A DNA stretch of 64,000 nucleotides from Comamonadaceae bacterium. GTDB lineage: Bacteria > Pseudomonadota > Gammaproteobacteria > Burkholderiales > Burkholderiaceae_C. The stretch's first letter is position 1. Every line of letters begins with the position of its first letter. Location: assembly GCA_027486755.1 (NCBI GenBank), contig JAIXOM010000011.1, forward strand, positions 1-64,000. The letters run 5' to 3'. The notes beneath the pieces were generated by a model, which had not been told where the DNA came from, did no database searches, and saw nothing but the letters and a program-made list of their open reading frames with translations. Shown piece after piece: positions 56,025 to 64,000 of this stretch. The position numbers and the translations under genes were made by a program.

Positions 56025-56053
56025 AAGCGCCCCGAAAGGGGCGCTTTGTCTTT
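56025..56053 (+). terminator. Rho-independent terminator after the TRAP operon
   Basis: AAGCGCCCC at 56025-56033 pairs perfectly with GGGGCGCTT at 56038-56046 over a GAAA tetraloop, followed by TGTCTTT. It ends the TRAP transcript 28 bases after the dctM stop and separates it from icmF. Confidence 0.85.
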
Positions 56054-56102
56054 GAGGCGACGCTTGGGGCCACGCACCAGTCCCGCTTCGGTTATATTGA
56101 CG

Positions 56103-56118
56103 TTGACGTAAACGTCAA
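56103..56118. promoter_or_regulatory. Palindromic operator upstream of icmF
   Basis: TTGACGTAAACGTCAA is a perfect palindrome with 7-bp arms and a 2-base centre. A third half-site, TTGACGT, overlaps its left side at 56097-56103. It lies 95 bases before the icmF start. Similar TTGACGT-type palindromes are known, as I recall, for MerR-family LiuR-like regulators of branched-chain and acyl-CoA catabolism. The factor is not assigned by sequence alone. Confidence 0.6.
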
Positions 56119-56212
56119 TTCAGGTTCCTGGGTTCCAATGCCCAAGTTCCTGCCCGAGCCAGTGCTGCAGCGCCACGGCCCGGATGCGAATCCAGCGCTG
56201 CGGAAAGCACCC

Positions 56213-59200
56213 ATGACCGACCTGTCTGCCGAATTCAAGGCCTTGGCCAACTACCGCCCGACGCACAAAGTGCGTTTTGTCACCGCCGCTAGCCTGTTTG
56301 ACGGGCATGATGCGGCCATCAACATCATGCGCCGCATTCTGCAGGGCATGGGCGCCGAGGTGATCCATCTGGGCCACAACCGCTCGGTCGACGAGGTGGT
56401 GACGGCCGCCTTGCAGGAAGACGCCCAGGGCATTGCGATCAGCTCCTACCAGGGCGGCCATGTCGAGTATTTCAAGTACATGGTCGATCTGCTCAAAGCA
56501 CGCGGCGGCGAGCACATCCAGGTGTTTGGCGGCGGCGGCGGCGTGATCGTTGCGCCTGAAATTCGCGAACTGCAGGACTACGGCGTGACCCGCATCTACA
56601 GTCCGGAAGACGGCCAGCGCATGGGCTTGCAGGGCATGATCGGCGAGATGCTGATGCGTTGCGACCGTGATATCAGCGCTTTTGCGCCCAAGCAGGCCGG
56701 CGCCATCGTCGGCCATGGCGAGATGAACTGGCGTGCGCTGGCGCAACTGATCACCGCCCTGGAAAACGGCGTGGCCGATCCGGCCTTGCTGGCCGAGTTG
56801 CGGCGCAGCGCTGCAGCGGCCAAGGTGCCGGTGCTGGGCATCACCGGTACCGGCGGCGCTGGCAAGTCCAGCCTGACCGATGAGCTGATCCGCCGCCTGC
56901 GTCTGGACCAGGACGACCGTCTGCGGGTGGCGGTAATCTCTATCGACCCCTCGCGCCGCAAGAGTGGTGGCGCTTTGCTGGGCGACCGCATCCGCATGAA
57001 CGCCATCAGCCCCTGGTCGCAGGGCCCTCGGGTGTTCATGCGCTCGCTGGCCACCCGCGACTTCGGCAGTGAGATTTCAGCAGCCTTGCCCGATGTGCTG
57101 GCCGCTTGCAAGGTCGCCGGTTTTGACCTGATCGTGGTCGAGACCTCGGGCATAGGCCAGGGCGATGCAGCCATCGTGCCGCATGTGGACCTGCCCATGT
57201 ATGTGATGACGCCCGAGTTCGGCGCAGCCAGCCAGCTCGAGAAGATCGACATGTTGGACTTTGCCGAGTTTGTGGCGATCAACAAGTTCGACCGCAAAGG
57301 CGCCAGTGACGCGCTGCGCGATGTGTCCAAGCAGGTCCAGCGCAACAAGGAAGCCTGGAACACGCCGACCGAGCAAATGCCGGTGTTTGGCACCATGGCT
57401 GCGCGCTTCAATGACGACGGCGTGACCGCGCTTTACCAGGCGCTCAAGAGCCGCCTGAGCGACCTCGGTTTGCAGTTTTCGCCCGGGCGGCTGCCTACCG
57501 TTCAGGTGCGCCACAGCACCAACCAGACGCCCATCGTGCCGCCGGCGCGCACCCGCTATCTGGCCGAGATTTCCGACACCGTGCGCGGCTACAAAAAGCG
57601 TGCGCGTGCCCAGGCCCGCCTGGCCCGCGAAATCCAGCAACTGCGTGAGGCCTCCCGCATGCTGGCCGAGACCAAGCCCGGCAAGGCGCGTGCCAGTGAG
57701 GCTGCGCTGGGCCTGGCGGACGAGCGCGAGCATGGGATGGAGCCGGCAGCGCGCAAGCTGCTGCAGCACTGGCCCGAGATGCAGCAGGCCTATGCGGGCG
57801 ACGAATTCGTGGTCAAGGTGCGCGACAAGGAGATCCGCACCGCGCTGACCACCCGCAGCCTGTCAGGCACCACCATCCGCAAGGTCAGCCTGCCGCAGTA
57901 CGAGGACCATGGCGAGATCCTCAAGTGGCTGATGCTCGACAACGTGCCGGGCAGCTACCCCTATACCGCCGGCACCTTTGCCTTCAAGCGCGAGAACGAA
58001 GACCCGACCCGCATGTTCGCCGGCGAGGGTGATCCTTTCCGCACCAACCGCCGCTTCAAATTGCTGTCCGAAGGCATGCCGGCCAAGCGCCTGTCGACCG
58101 CCTTTGATTCGGTCACCCTCTACGGCAATGACCCGGACCTGCGGCCCGATATTTACGGCAAGGTCGGCAATTCGGGCGTGAGCATTGCGACCCTCGATGA
58201 CATGAAGGTGCTTTATTCAGGCTTTGACCTGTGCAATCCGACCACTTCGGTGTCCATGACCATCAACGGCCCGGCGCCGTCCATCCTGGCCATGTTCATG
58301 AACACCGCGATTGACCAGAACCTGGACAAGTTCAAGGCCGAACATGGCCGCGAACCCAATGCCGAGGAAGCGGCCCAGATCCGCAAATGGGTGCAGGCCA
58401 ATGTGCGCGGCACGGTGCAGGCCGACATCCTCAAGGAAGACCAAGGCCAGAACACCTGCATCTTTTCTACCGAGTTCAGCCTCAAGGTGATGGGCGATAT
58501 CGCACAGTACTTTGTCGACCACGACGTGCGCAATTTCTATTCGGTGTCGATCTCGGGCTATCACATTGCCGAGGCCGGGGCTAACCCGATCAGCCAACTG
58601 GCTTTTACCTTGTCCAATGGTTTTACCTTTGTCGAGGCCTACCTGGCCCGCGGCATGCACATCGACGACTTTGCGCCCAACCTGAGCTTTTTCTTCAGCA
58701 ACGGCATGGACCCGGAGTACACCGTCATGGGCCGGGTGGCGCGCCGCATCTGGGCCGTGGCAATGAAGGAGAAATACGGCGCCAACGAGCGTTCCCAAAA
58801 GCTCAAGTACCACATCCAGACCTCGGGCCGCAGTCTGCATGCGCAGGAGATCCAGTTCAACGACATCCGCACCACGCTGCAGGCACTGATTGCGATTTAC
58901 GACAACTGCAACAGCCTGCACACCAACGCGTTTGACGAGGCCATCACCACGCCCACCGAGGACTCGGTGCGCCGGGCCATGGCCATCCAGCTCATCATCA
59001 ACCGCGAATGGGGCCTGGCCAAGAACGAAAACCCCAGCCAGGGCGCCTTCATCATCGAGGAGCTCACCGAGTTGGTCGAAGAAGCGGTGCTGGCCGAATT
59101 TGAGAAGATCGCCGAGCGCGGCGGCGTACTTGGAGCGATGGAAACCGGCTACCAGCGCGGCAAGATTCAAGACGAGTCCATGCACTACGAGATGCTCAAG

Positions 59201-59506
59201 CACACTGGCGAGCTGCCTATCATTGGCGTCAACACCTTCCGCAACCCCCACGGCGACGCGACGCCGCAGACACTGGAACTGGCCCGCTCGACCGATGAGG
59301 AAAAGCGCACCCAACTCGAACGGCTGCACGACTTTCATGCCCGCCACGCCGCGCAGGCGCCCGCCATGCTGCAGCGTCTGAGGCAGGCGGTGATGGACAA
59401 CGCCAATGTCTTCGAGGTGCTGATGGAGGCGGTGCGGGTCTGCTCGCTCGGCCAGATCACCAGCGCCTTGTTTGAGGTGGGTGGGCAGTACCGGCGCAAT
59501 ATGTGA
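56213..59506 (+). CDS. icmF: Fused isobutyryl-CoA mutase IcmF
   Basis: IcmF interconverts isobutyryl-CoA and n-butyryl-CoA using coenzyme B12 and carries its own G-protein chaperone. The 1097 residues match the family. In order: the B12-binding domain with DGHD at 30-33 and FGGGGGVIV near 105; the MeaB-like GTPase domain with P-loop GTGGAGKSS at 212-220 and NKFD at 357-360; a linker; and the mutase barrel from about 555 ([33 protein letters not shown]). I chose ATG 56213 since relatives start with MTDLS. Longer frames reach into the TRAP gene. The related pivalyl-CoA reaction is also possible. Confidence 0.95.
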   Translation: MTDLSAEFKALANYRPTHKVRFVTAASLFDGHDAAINIMRRILQGMGAEVIHLGHNRSVDEVVTAALQEDAQGIAISSYQGGHVEYFKYMVDLLKARGGEHIQVFGGGGGVIVAPEIRELQDYGVTRIYSPEDGQRMGLQGMIGEMLMRCDRDISAFAPKQAGAIVGHGEMNWRALAQLITALENGVADPALLAELRRSAAAAKVPVLGITGTGGAGKSSLTDELIRRLRLDQDDRLRVAVISIDPSRRKSGGALLGDRIRMNAISPWSQGPRVFMRSLATRDFGSEISAALPDVLAACKVAGFDLIVVETSGIGQGDAAIVPHVDLPMYVMTPEFGAASQLEKIDMLDFAEFVAINKFDRKGASDALRDVSKQVQRNKEAWNTPTEQMPVFGTMAARFNDDGVTALYQALKSRLSDLGLQFSPGRLPTVQVRHSTNQTPIVPPARTRYLAEISDTVRGYKKRARAQARLAREIQQLREASRMLAETKPGKARASEAALGLADEREHGMEPAARKLLQHWPEMQQAYAGDEFVVKVRDKEIRTALTTRSLSGTTIRKVSLPQYEDHGEILKWLMLDNVPGSYPYTAGTFAFKRENEDPTRMFAGEGDPFRTNRRFKLLSEGMPAKRLSTAFDSVTLYGNDPDLRPDIYGKVGNSGVSIATLDDMKVLYSGFDLCNPTTSVSMTINGPAPSILAMFMNTAIDQNLDKFKAEHGREPNAEEAAQIRKWVQANVRGTVQADILKEDQGQNTCIFSTEFSLKVMGDIAQYFVDHDVRNFYSVSISGYHIAEAGANPISQLAFTLSNGFTFVEAYLARGMHIDDFAPNLSFFFSNGMDPEYTVMGRVARRIWAVAMKEKYGANERSQKLKYHIQTSGRSLHAQEIQFNDIRTTLQALIAIYDNCNSLHTNAFDEAITTPTEDSVRRAMAIQLIINREWGLAKNENPSQGAFIIEELTELVEEAVLAEFEKIAERGGVLGAMETGYQRGKIQDESMHYEMLKHTGELPIIGVNTFRNPHGDATPQTLELARSTDEEKRTQLERLHDFHARHAAQAPAMLQRLRQAVMDNANVFEVLMEAVRVCSLGQITSALFEVGGQYRRNM

Positions 59507-59538
59507 GCCCGCACAGCCGCGAATGACAGCGGCGCATG

Positions 59539-59568
59539 AAAAAAGCGACCCGGTGGGTCGCTTTTTTT
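59539..59568. terminator. Bidirectional terminator after icmF
   Basis: AAAAAAGCGACCC pairs with GGGTCGCTTTTTTT around a GGT loop. T-runs in both directions make it suitable for icmF on the plus strand and for the small minus-strand gene that converges on it. Confidence 0.88.
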
Positions 59569-59627
59569 GCGTGTCGCCAGACTGTCGCCGGCAGGGGCTG
59601 GCTTGTCAGCCGCCCTTTGAACGGCTT

Positions 59628-59792
59628 TCAGCCGCCTTTGTGCGGACGCTTGCCCGGGTTCTTTTTGCTGCGGCTCCAGGTGCCGCGCTCCTGGCTGCCC
59701 TTTTGGCCGCGGTGGTTGGTCAGGGTCATGCCGGGAGCAAGAATGGGTTTGGGCGCGCAGCGGTCAGCTTCAACGCGGATTTTTTTGGCCAT
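59628..59792 (-). CDS. Small basic protein, unknown function
   Basis: A 54-residue open frame starts at ATG 59792 (MAKKIRVEADRCAPKPILAP) and ends with RSKKNPGKRPHKGG. It is strongly basic, with a KK/RS-rich C-terminus and one cysteine. I recognise no family. Codon choice looks like that of coding DNA, and a bidirectional terminator closes the convergent side, which supports a real gene. It might bind nucleic acid, but that is speculation from charge. Confidence 0.55.
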   Translation of the reverse strand: MAKKIRVEADRCAPKPILAPGMTLTNHRGQKGSQERGTWSRSKKNPGKRPHKGG

Positions 59793-59874
59793 GGTAGGTT
59801 CTCTGCAATGGGTTGGATGGAAATCGGGAAGCCCGTGATTCTAAAGCGCCTGCGCGCGGCGTGTTGCGGCGCCG

Positions 59875-60576
59875 CTACCAGGGCAGGCGCTCGCCCCGGT
59901 AATCCACAAAGCGGCCGGTATCGGCCGCATCCAGCGCTTCGATCACCTGCACGATCTGCCCTGCTGCCACTGCCGGGCTGCGCACATCGAGCCCGGACTT
60001 GCTAAAAGGTGCCGACAGCGGGCTGTCTACCGTGCCGGGATGCAGCGCGAGCACGGTCGCCTGTTTGTTGCGCCGGGCCTGTTCGATGCTGGCGGTCTTG
60101 ACCAGCTGGTTGAGCGCCGCCTTGGCGGCGCGGTAGCCGTACCAGCCGCCCAGGCGGTTGTCTTCGATGCTGCCGACCCGGGCCGAGAGAAACACCGCCT
60201 TGCAGGGCCCTTGTCGGGGCAACAGGCGCAAAAAGTGCTTCATCAGCAGCGCGGGCCCTATCGCATTGACCAAAAAGCTGTGCACCAGATAGCCCGGCTG
60301 GAGTTCTTTCAAGGATCGTTCTGGTTGGCCAACAGGCCCGTGTAAAAAGCCGCTGGCCACCAGCAGCAGTCGCAGTGGGGCATCTGCCTTTTCGCACTGA
60401 GCCGCCGTCCAATGAGCGGCCGCCGCAATGCTGGACTCGTCCTCAAAGTTGATGGCCGGATCGCTGCTGCGGCCCAGGGCTAGCACGCTGGTATAGCGAC
60501 TCTGCAGCTCGGCCACCAGGGCCTGTCCTATCGCGCCGGTGCCGATGACAAGGGCGCTGGCTTGGGCTTGACTCAT
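59875..60576 (-). CDS. Short-chain dehydrogenase/reductase (C-factor-like)
   Basis: From ATG 60576 the 233-residue protein is a Rossmann-fold SDR. A variant glycine motif, GTGAIGQAL, lies at residues 12-20, and the active-site YGYRAAK (YxxxK type) lies near 145. It resembles the CsgA/C-factor-like SDRs of unknown substrate. Upstream in-frame codons to 60696 run into the divergent ACBP promoter and are excluded. An ACBP gene lies 102 bases away on the other strand. Confidence 0.83.
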   Translation of the reverse strand: MSQAQASALVIGTGAIGQALVAELQSRYTSVLALGRSSDPAINFEDESSIAAAAHWTAAQCEKADAPLRLLLVASGFLHGPVGQPERSLKELQPGYLVHSFLVNAIGPALLMKHFLRLLPRQGPCKAVFLSARVGSIEDNRLGGWYGYRAAKAALNQLVKTASIEQARRNKQATVLALHPGTVDSPLSAPFSKSGLDVRSPAVAAGQIVQVIEALDAADTGRFVDYRGERLPW

Positions 60577-60677
60577 GGATTCATCATAGTGGGACTGTCT
60601 GTCCGGCACTGTCCAAAGGACATGGTTATGCGTGGCCGGCGGCCCGGGCAGCCCGCGGTTCTTGTTAGCATAGCCCC

Positions 60678-60941
60678 ATGACTGATCTCTCCACACTGCA
60701 AACCAAGTTCGAGCAGGCCAAGGCGCAAACCGCTGAGTTCACCGAACGCCCCGACAACGCCACTTTGCTCAAGCTCTATGGGCTCTACAAGCAAGGCAGC
60801 TTGGGCGATAACGATCAGCCCAGGCCTGGCTTTTCCGACATCGTGGCCAGGGCCAAATGGGACGCCTGGAATGGCTTGAAGGGCCTGCCTCGCGAGCAAG
60901 CCATGGATCAGTACATCGCGCTGGTCGACAGCCTGTCTTAG
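60678..60941 (+). CDS. Acyl-CoA-binding protein (ACBP)
   Basis: The 87-residue four-helix protein binds medium and long acyl-CoA esters and buffers them in the cytoplasm. LLKLYGLYKQGSLGD near residue 30 and the AKWDAWNGLKGL core are diagnostic. The full length agrees with the family. It is convergent with the CoA-transferase gene. Confidence 0.92.
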   Translation: MTDLSTLQTKFEQAKAQTAEFTERPDNATLLKLYGLYKQGSLGDNDQPRPGFSDIVARAKWDAWNGLKGLPREQAMDQYIALVDSLS

Positions 60942-60977
60942 TCGGATACGCCGGCTGAGCCCTAGGCCCGAGCGCGC

Positions 60978-62189
60978 TCAGGACACGATGCCGCGCTCGC
61001 GCAGGGCGGTGATCTGCTCGTCGTCCAGACCCATTTCGCGCAAGACGGCGTCGGTATCTTGCCCCAGCGCGGGCGCATTGCGGCGGTGACCGCCGGGCGT
61101 GCGCGAGAGCTTGGGCACAAAGCCAGGCACGCTCAGCGCGCTGCCGTCGTCCAGCGTGACCTGTCCGAGCATGCCGCGCGCGGCATAGTGCGGGTCGGCG
61201 GCGATGTCGGCGACGGTGTAGATCTTGCCTGAGGGCACCTGCGCCTGCTCCAGCGCGGCCAGCACCTGATCGACGCTCAGGGTGGCGGTCCAGGCGCCGA
61301 TGGCGGCGTCGATTTCATCGACCCGTTGTACCCGGCCCGCGTTCTTGGCCAGGCCCGGGTCCTGCGCCAGGTCGGGCCGGCCTATGCATTGCATCAGGCG
61401 TTTGAAGATGCTGTCGCCATTGCCCGCCACCAGGGCGTAGCCGCCGTCGGCGCAGGCATAGGCATTGGTCGGTGCGATGCCCGGCAGGGCGCTGCCGGCC
61501 GGCCCACGCACCGCGCCGAAAGCGCTGTATTCGGGCAGCAGGCTTTCCATGCAGTTGAACACCGCCTCATACAGGGCCACGTCGATCACCTGCCCCTGGC
61601 CGCTACGGTTGCGCTCGTGCAGCGCCATCAGGATGCCGATCACCCCGTGCAGCGAGGCCAGGGTATCGCCGATGCTCACGCCCACCCGCACCGGCACGCG
61701 GCCGGGCTCGCCGGTCAGATGGCGCAGGCCGCTCATGGCCTCGGCCACCACGCCAAAGCCGGGTCGGTCGCGGTAGGGGCCACTTTGCCCGTAGCCGCTG
61801 ATGCGCAGCATGATCAGCTTCGGGTTCTGGGCCAACAGCACCTCGGGCCCCAGCCCCCAGCCCTCCATGGCGCCAGGACGAAAGTTTTCGATCAGCACGT
61901 CGGCCTGGCTGGCCAGGCGGCGAACGATATCTTGGGCTTCGGGGGTCTTCAGATCCAGCCCTATTGAGCGCTTGTTGCGCGACTGCACCTGCCACCAGAC
62001 CGATGTCCCGTCTTTCACCAAGCGCCACTGGCGCAGCGGATCGCCGCCATCGGGGGGCTCGATCTTGACCACGTCGGCGCCGAAGTCTGACAGTGTCTTG
62101 GCCGCAAAGGGCCCGGCAATGAGCTGGCCCAGTTCGATCACTTTAAGCCCACTCAGGGGGCCGCTACTGCTGCTGGAGGGGATGTTCAT
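60978..62189 (-). CDS. Class III CoA-transferase (CaiB/BaiF family)
   Basis: The protein exchanges CoA between carboxylic acids or racemises acyl-CoA. From ATG 62189 it has 403 residues. GLKVIELGQLIAGPFAAKTL at the start, GADVVKIEPP, NKRSIGLDL, and the catalytic-Asp region FGVVAEAMSGLRHLTGE are typical. Its start overlaps the PHA granule gene as ATGA. The donor and acceptor are unknown. Confidence 0.9.
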   Translation of the reverse strand: MNIPSSSSSGPLSGLKVIELGQLIAGPFAAKTLSDFGADVVKIEPPDGGDPLRQWRLVKDGTSVWWQVQSRNKRSIGLDLKTPEAQDIVRRLASQADVLIENFRPGAMEGWGLGPEVLLAQNPKLIMLRISGYGQSGPYRDRPGFGVVAEAMSGLRHLTGEPGRVPVRVGVSIGDTLASLHGVIGILMALHERNRSGQGQVIDVALYEAVFNCMESLLPEYSAFGAVRGPAGSALPGIAPTNAYACADGGYALVAGNGDSIFKRLMQCIGRPDLAQDPGLAKNAGRVQRVDEIDAAIGAWTATLSVDQVLAALEQAQVPSGKIYTVADIAADPHYAARGMLGQVTLDDGSALSVPGFVPKLSRTPGGHRRNAPALGQDTDAVLREMGLDDEQITALRERGIVS

Positions 62190-62488
62190 GAGCGTGTCTG
62201 CCTGGCGATGAGTTCGTCGAGGTTTTTCTGGATTTCGCTTTCGATGCGGTCCTTGAAGGCGCTGAGCAAAAAACCGAGCTGGGCCTGCAGCCGAAAGCGC
62301 TCGCCGGTGACCTCGAGCGTGCCCGACAGGCCGGAGCGGGAGAACCGCACTTCGTCGCCGTCGCTGCCGCTGATCAGCTCGCAGCTCAGGTCCAGCTTGT
62401 CCTGGGCCTCCTGAACCCATTGCGCGGTCGTCAGGCGCGCCTGTGCCAGGCCCATGGGGTGTTCGCGTTCAATCAGTATCTGTGCCAT
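62186..62488 (-). CDS. Polyhydroxyalkanoic-acid system (PHA granule) family protein
   Basis: The 100-residue protein matches the PHA_gran_rgn family, often seen near PHA genes. The MAQILIEREHPMGLAQARL start and DEVRFSRSGLSGTLEVTGER stretch support this. It is translationally coupled to the CoA-transferase. A role in granule association is inferred from the family. Upstream in-frame codons to 62731 overlap the aminopeptidase gene and are not native. Confidence 0.82.
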   Translation of the reverse strand: MAQILIEREHPMGLAQARLTTAQWVQEAQDKLDLSCELISGSDGDEVRFSRSGLSGTLEVTGERFRLQAQLGFLLSAFKDRIESEIQKNLDELIARQTRS

Positions 62489-62534
62489 ATCGTCTGCCCT
62501 CCAGAGGTCTTGGCGGGGCTGGTGAAAAAGTTCC

Positions 62535-63653
62535 TTATTTTGCCTGTGCGCTGTTGAGCGCAGCCTCATCGCCGGCAAGCCGTGTGGCGCCGCGCTGTAG
62601 CGCCGCGTGGCGCTGCGCTTTGGGCAGCTCGGCCAGGCGCCGAACCTCTTGGTAAAAAGCGGGCCAGTTGCCGACGCGGTGCCACAGTTGCTCAAAGCCG
62701 GGGGTGAGGTCTTCATACTCGGCCAGCGCACCTAGCCTGGCATTGTTGAGACCGGCCACCCAACGGTCGTAGCCCGCGTAGCCGCCCCAGCCGGCCTTGA
62801 GCGCCTCGTAGTCACGCACAAAGCCTTGGTGGGCGCTGCGGCGGGCCTGCTGCAAATTCGGGTCGTTCGGATCTTGCCGGTCGGCGCCCGCTTTGTGGCT
62901 TTGATAGAGGCCGTGCAGCTCTCGCCGCAGTTGCAGGGCCAGGTGGCGCCACTGACGGCGCCGGCCATCGGTCAGGGCATGCTCGGCGCGCACCGCATCG
63001 CTGGCCTGGGCCAGCCAGGCCTGGCCGCCCAGACGTTCGACTGCGGTGGCAAACGACTCATTGAAGGCGGTGTCGCCGGCCACGTAAACCACCTGGTGCG
63101 CCAGCTCGTGGAAGATCAGCCGGGCCAGATCGGCCTCCGGGTAGGCGGCAAAGGTATTGAGCAAGGGGTCACCGCCGGCCCAGTTAAGCCAGCCCAGGGT
63201 GGAGTAGGCAGGCACCGGCAGCACCGCTGTCTCTAGCCCCTGGGTCGCCAGGCGCGCAGCTTCCTGCCTGGCCTGCGCCTCGTCAAAATAGCCCTTGTAG
63301 GTGACGCAGCCCGCTACCGGGAAGCACCACTGCTGCAATTGCAGGGAGTCTGGTGGCGCAGCCACCACGTTCCAGACCGCCGCCGGTCTGCCCAGGTCGG
63401 CATAGCTGCGGTAGCTGGCGTTGTCGGGCAGGTGCAGCTCGCGCGAGGCGAACGCGCGTATGCGGGCGATCAATTGCAGCCGCTGCTTGAGCGCCGGCGG
63501 GCTGGCCTCGTCGGCCAGCCAGTGTTCGATCGGCCGGGCCGCATGCATCAGGCTGAGGTGGCCACTGACCGATTGCCAGTAGTAGCCGACGCTGGTGCAG
63601 CCGGCGAGCAGCGGCAGCAGCGCGATCAATCCGCCTTGCAGCCAGCGCTTCAT
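62535..63653 (-). CDS. Lipoprotein zinc aminopeptidase (PF10023-like)
   Basis: The 372-residue predicted aminopeptidase begins with a lipoprotein signal (LLPLLAGC, cysteine near residue 19) and carries the gluzincin motif HELAH with the downstream NESFATAVE glutamate. It should be anchored to a membrane facing the periplasm. The start overlaps the stop of the upstream molybdopterin oxidoreductase as ATGA, so the two are likely co-transcribed. Confidence 0.87.
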   Translation of the reverse strand: MKRWLQGGLIALLPLLAGCTSVGYYWQSVSGHLSLMHAARPIEHWLADEASPPALKQRLQLIARIRAFASRELHLPDNASYRSYADLGRPAAVWNVVAAPPDSLQLQQWCFPVAGCVTYKGYFDEAQARQEAARLATQGLETAVLPVPAYSTLGWLNWAGGDPLLNTFAAYPEADLARLIFHELAHQVVYVAGDTAFNESFATAVERLGGQAWLAQASDAVRAEHALTDGRRRQWRHLALQLRRELHGLYQSHKAGADRQDPNDPNLQQARRSAHQGFVRDYEALKAGWGGYAGYDRWVAGLNNARLGALAEYEDLTPGFEQLWHRVGNWPAFYQEVRRLAELPKAQRHAALQRGATRLAGDEAALNSAQAK

Positions 63654-64000
63654 GGTCGGGCGAGCTCCACTTCGACCAGGCAGTCGTAAAAGGTCGGCGC
63701 GCGCCCCAGGTCGGTCAGGCGCTGGCTGGTCAATTCATTGACATTGGTGCCGCGCAAACCCATCTTGCGCCACCAGATGCCCAGCCCCACCACCAGGCCG
63801 GGCCTTGCGCGGTCGCTCACCCGGGCTTTGCAGTGGTAGCTGCCGCGGTCGTTGTAGACGCGCACGGTGGCACCGTCGACGATCTGCCGGGCATCCGCGT
63901 CCTGGCTGTGGATTTCCAGCACCGGCTCGGTTTCGATATCGCGCAGGCTGGTGACGTTGACGAAGGTGGAGTTAAGAAAGTTACGCGCTGGCGGCGAGAT
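63650..64000 (-). CDS. Molybdopterin oxidoreductase, C-terminal part (cut by window edge)
   Basis: Only the last 116 residues of this minus-strand gene lie in the window. They form the molybdopterin-dinucleotide-binding domain: EIHSQDADARQIVDGATVRV, VYNDRGSYHCKARV, and VNELTSQRLTDLG with a conserved Asn-rich loop. The rest lies beyond 64000. Which member of the DMSO-reductase superfamily it is cannot be told from this fragment. Confidence 0.75.
   Translation of the reverse strand: MSPPARNFLNSTFVNVTSLRDIETEPVLEIHSQDADARQIVDGATVRVYNDRGSYHCKARVSDRARPGLVVGLGIWWRKMGLRGTNVNELTSQRLTDLGRAPTFYDCLVEVELARP

Overview
The window reads as chromosome of a betaproteobacterium of the order Burkholderiales, most likely family Comamonadaceae. 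The protein styles (IcmF, Bug/Tct-type binding proteins, NodI/NodJ-like ABC exporter, PriA, HemE, PHA granule protein), the GC-rich coding and the many solute transporters all fit. No rRNA, tRNA, CRISPR array, transposase or integrase was recognised.

Layout. (1) 1-377 is GC-rich with no confident gene. (2) 378-12894 is a phosphonate island of visibly lower GC and different codon use than everything to its right. phnGHIJKLM, phnCDEE and a PhnZ-like HD-domain oxygenase run on the plus strand. A divergent minus-strand set carries a 2H phosphoesterase (DUF1045), phnN, a broken GNAT acetyltransferase and a PHP-family phosphoesterase. No phnP, phnF or phnY is visible. (3) 12979-24322 is housekeeping: priA, a leader region with two DnaA boxes and a 16-bp inverted repeat, hemE, a CoA-binding protein, an outer-membrane protein with dsbD, a B12-binding radical SAM protein, a creatininase-family amidohydrolase, cutA and a methyltransferase. 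(4) 24343-42532 looks like an aromatic-acid catabolic region. It holds an aryl-CoA ligase, an old-yellow-enzyme oxidoreductase, a two-subunit Rieske oxygenase with a divergent LysR regulator, a branched-chain-type ABC transporter with its binding protein, a split indolepyruvate oxidoreductase and a TRAP transporter. (5) 42631-47434 holds two MmgE/PrpD proteins and two Bug binding proteins around one divergent regulatory gap. (6) 47457-51761 holds a NodIJ-like ABC exporter, purT, coaX and a rhodanese. (7) 51946-59506 holds a second TRAP system, whose large permease carries seven 10-residue repeats, followed by the fused isobutyryl-CoA mutase icmF. (8) 59628-64000 holds a small basic protein, an SDR, an acyl-CoA-binding protein, a class III CoA-transferase, a PHA granule-associated protein, a lipoprotein aminopeptidase and the 3' end of a molybdopterin oxidoreductase.

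How the parts work together. PhnCDEE should import phosphonates, PhnGHIJKL with PhnM should cleave the C-P bond through a ribosyl-triphosphate intermediate, and the PHP and 2H proteins are the best local candidates for opening the cyclic ribose phosphate that PhnP normally handles. The HD oxygenase suggests a second, oxidative way to use alpha-hydroxylated phosphonates. The aromatic region combines uptake, ring attack and CoA activation, and recalls indole-acetate/anthranilate-type loci. That substrate assignment is an inference. The TRAP-icmF pair suggests, weakly, use of branched-chain keto or short acyl acids.
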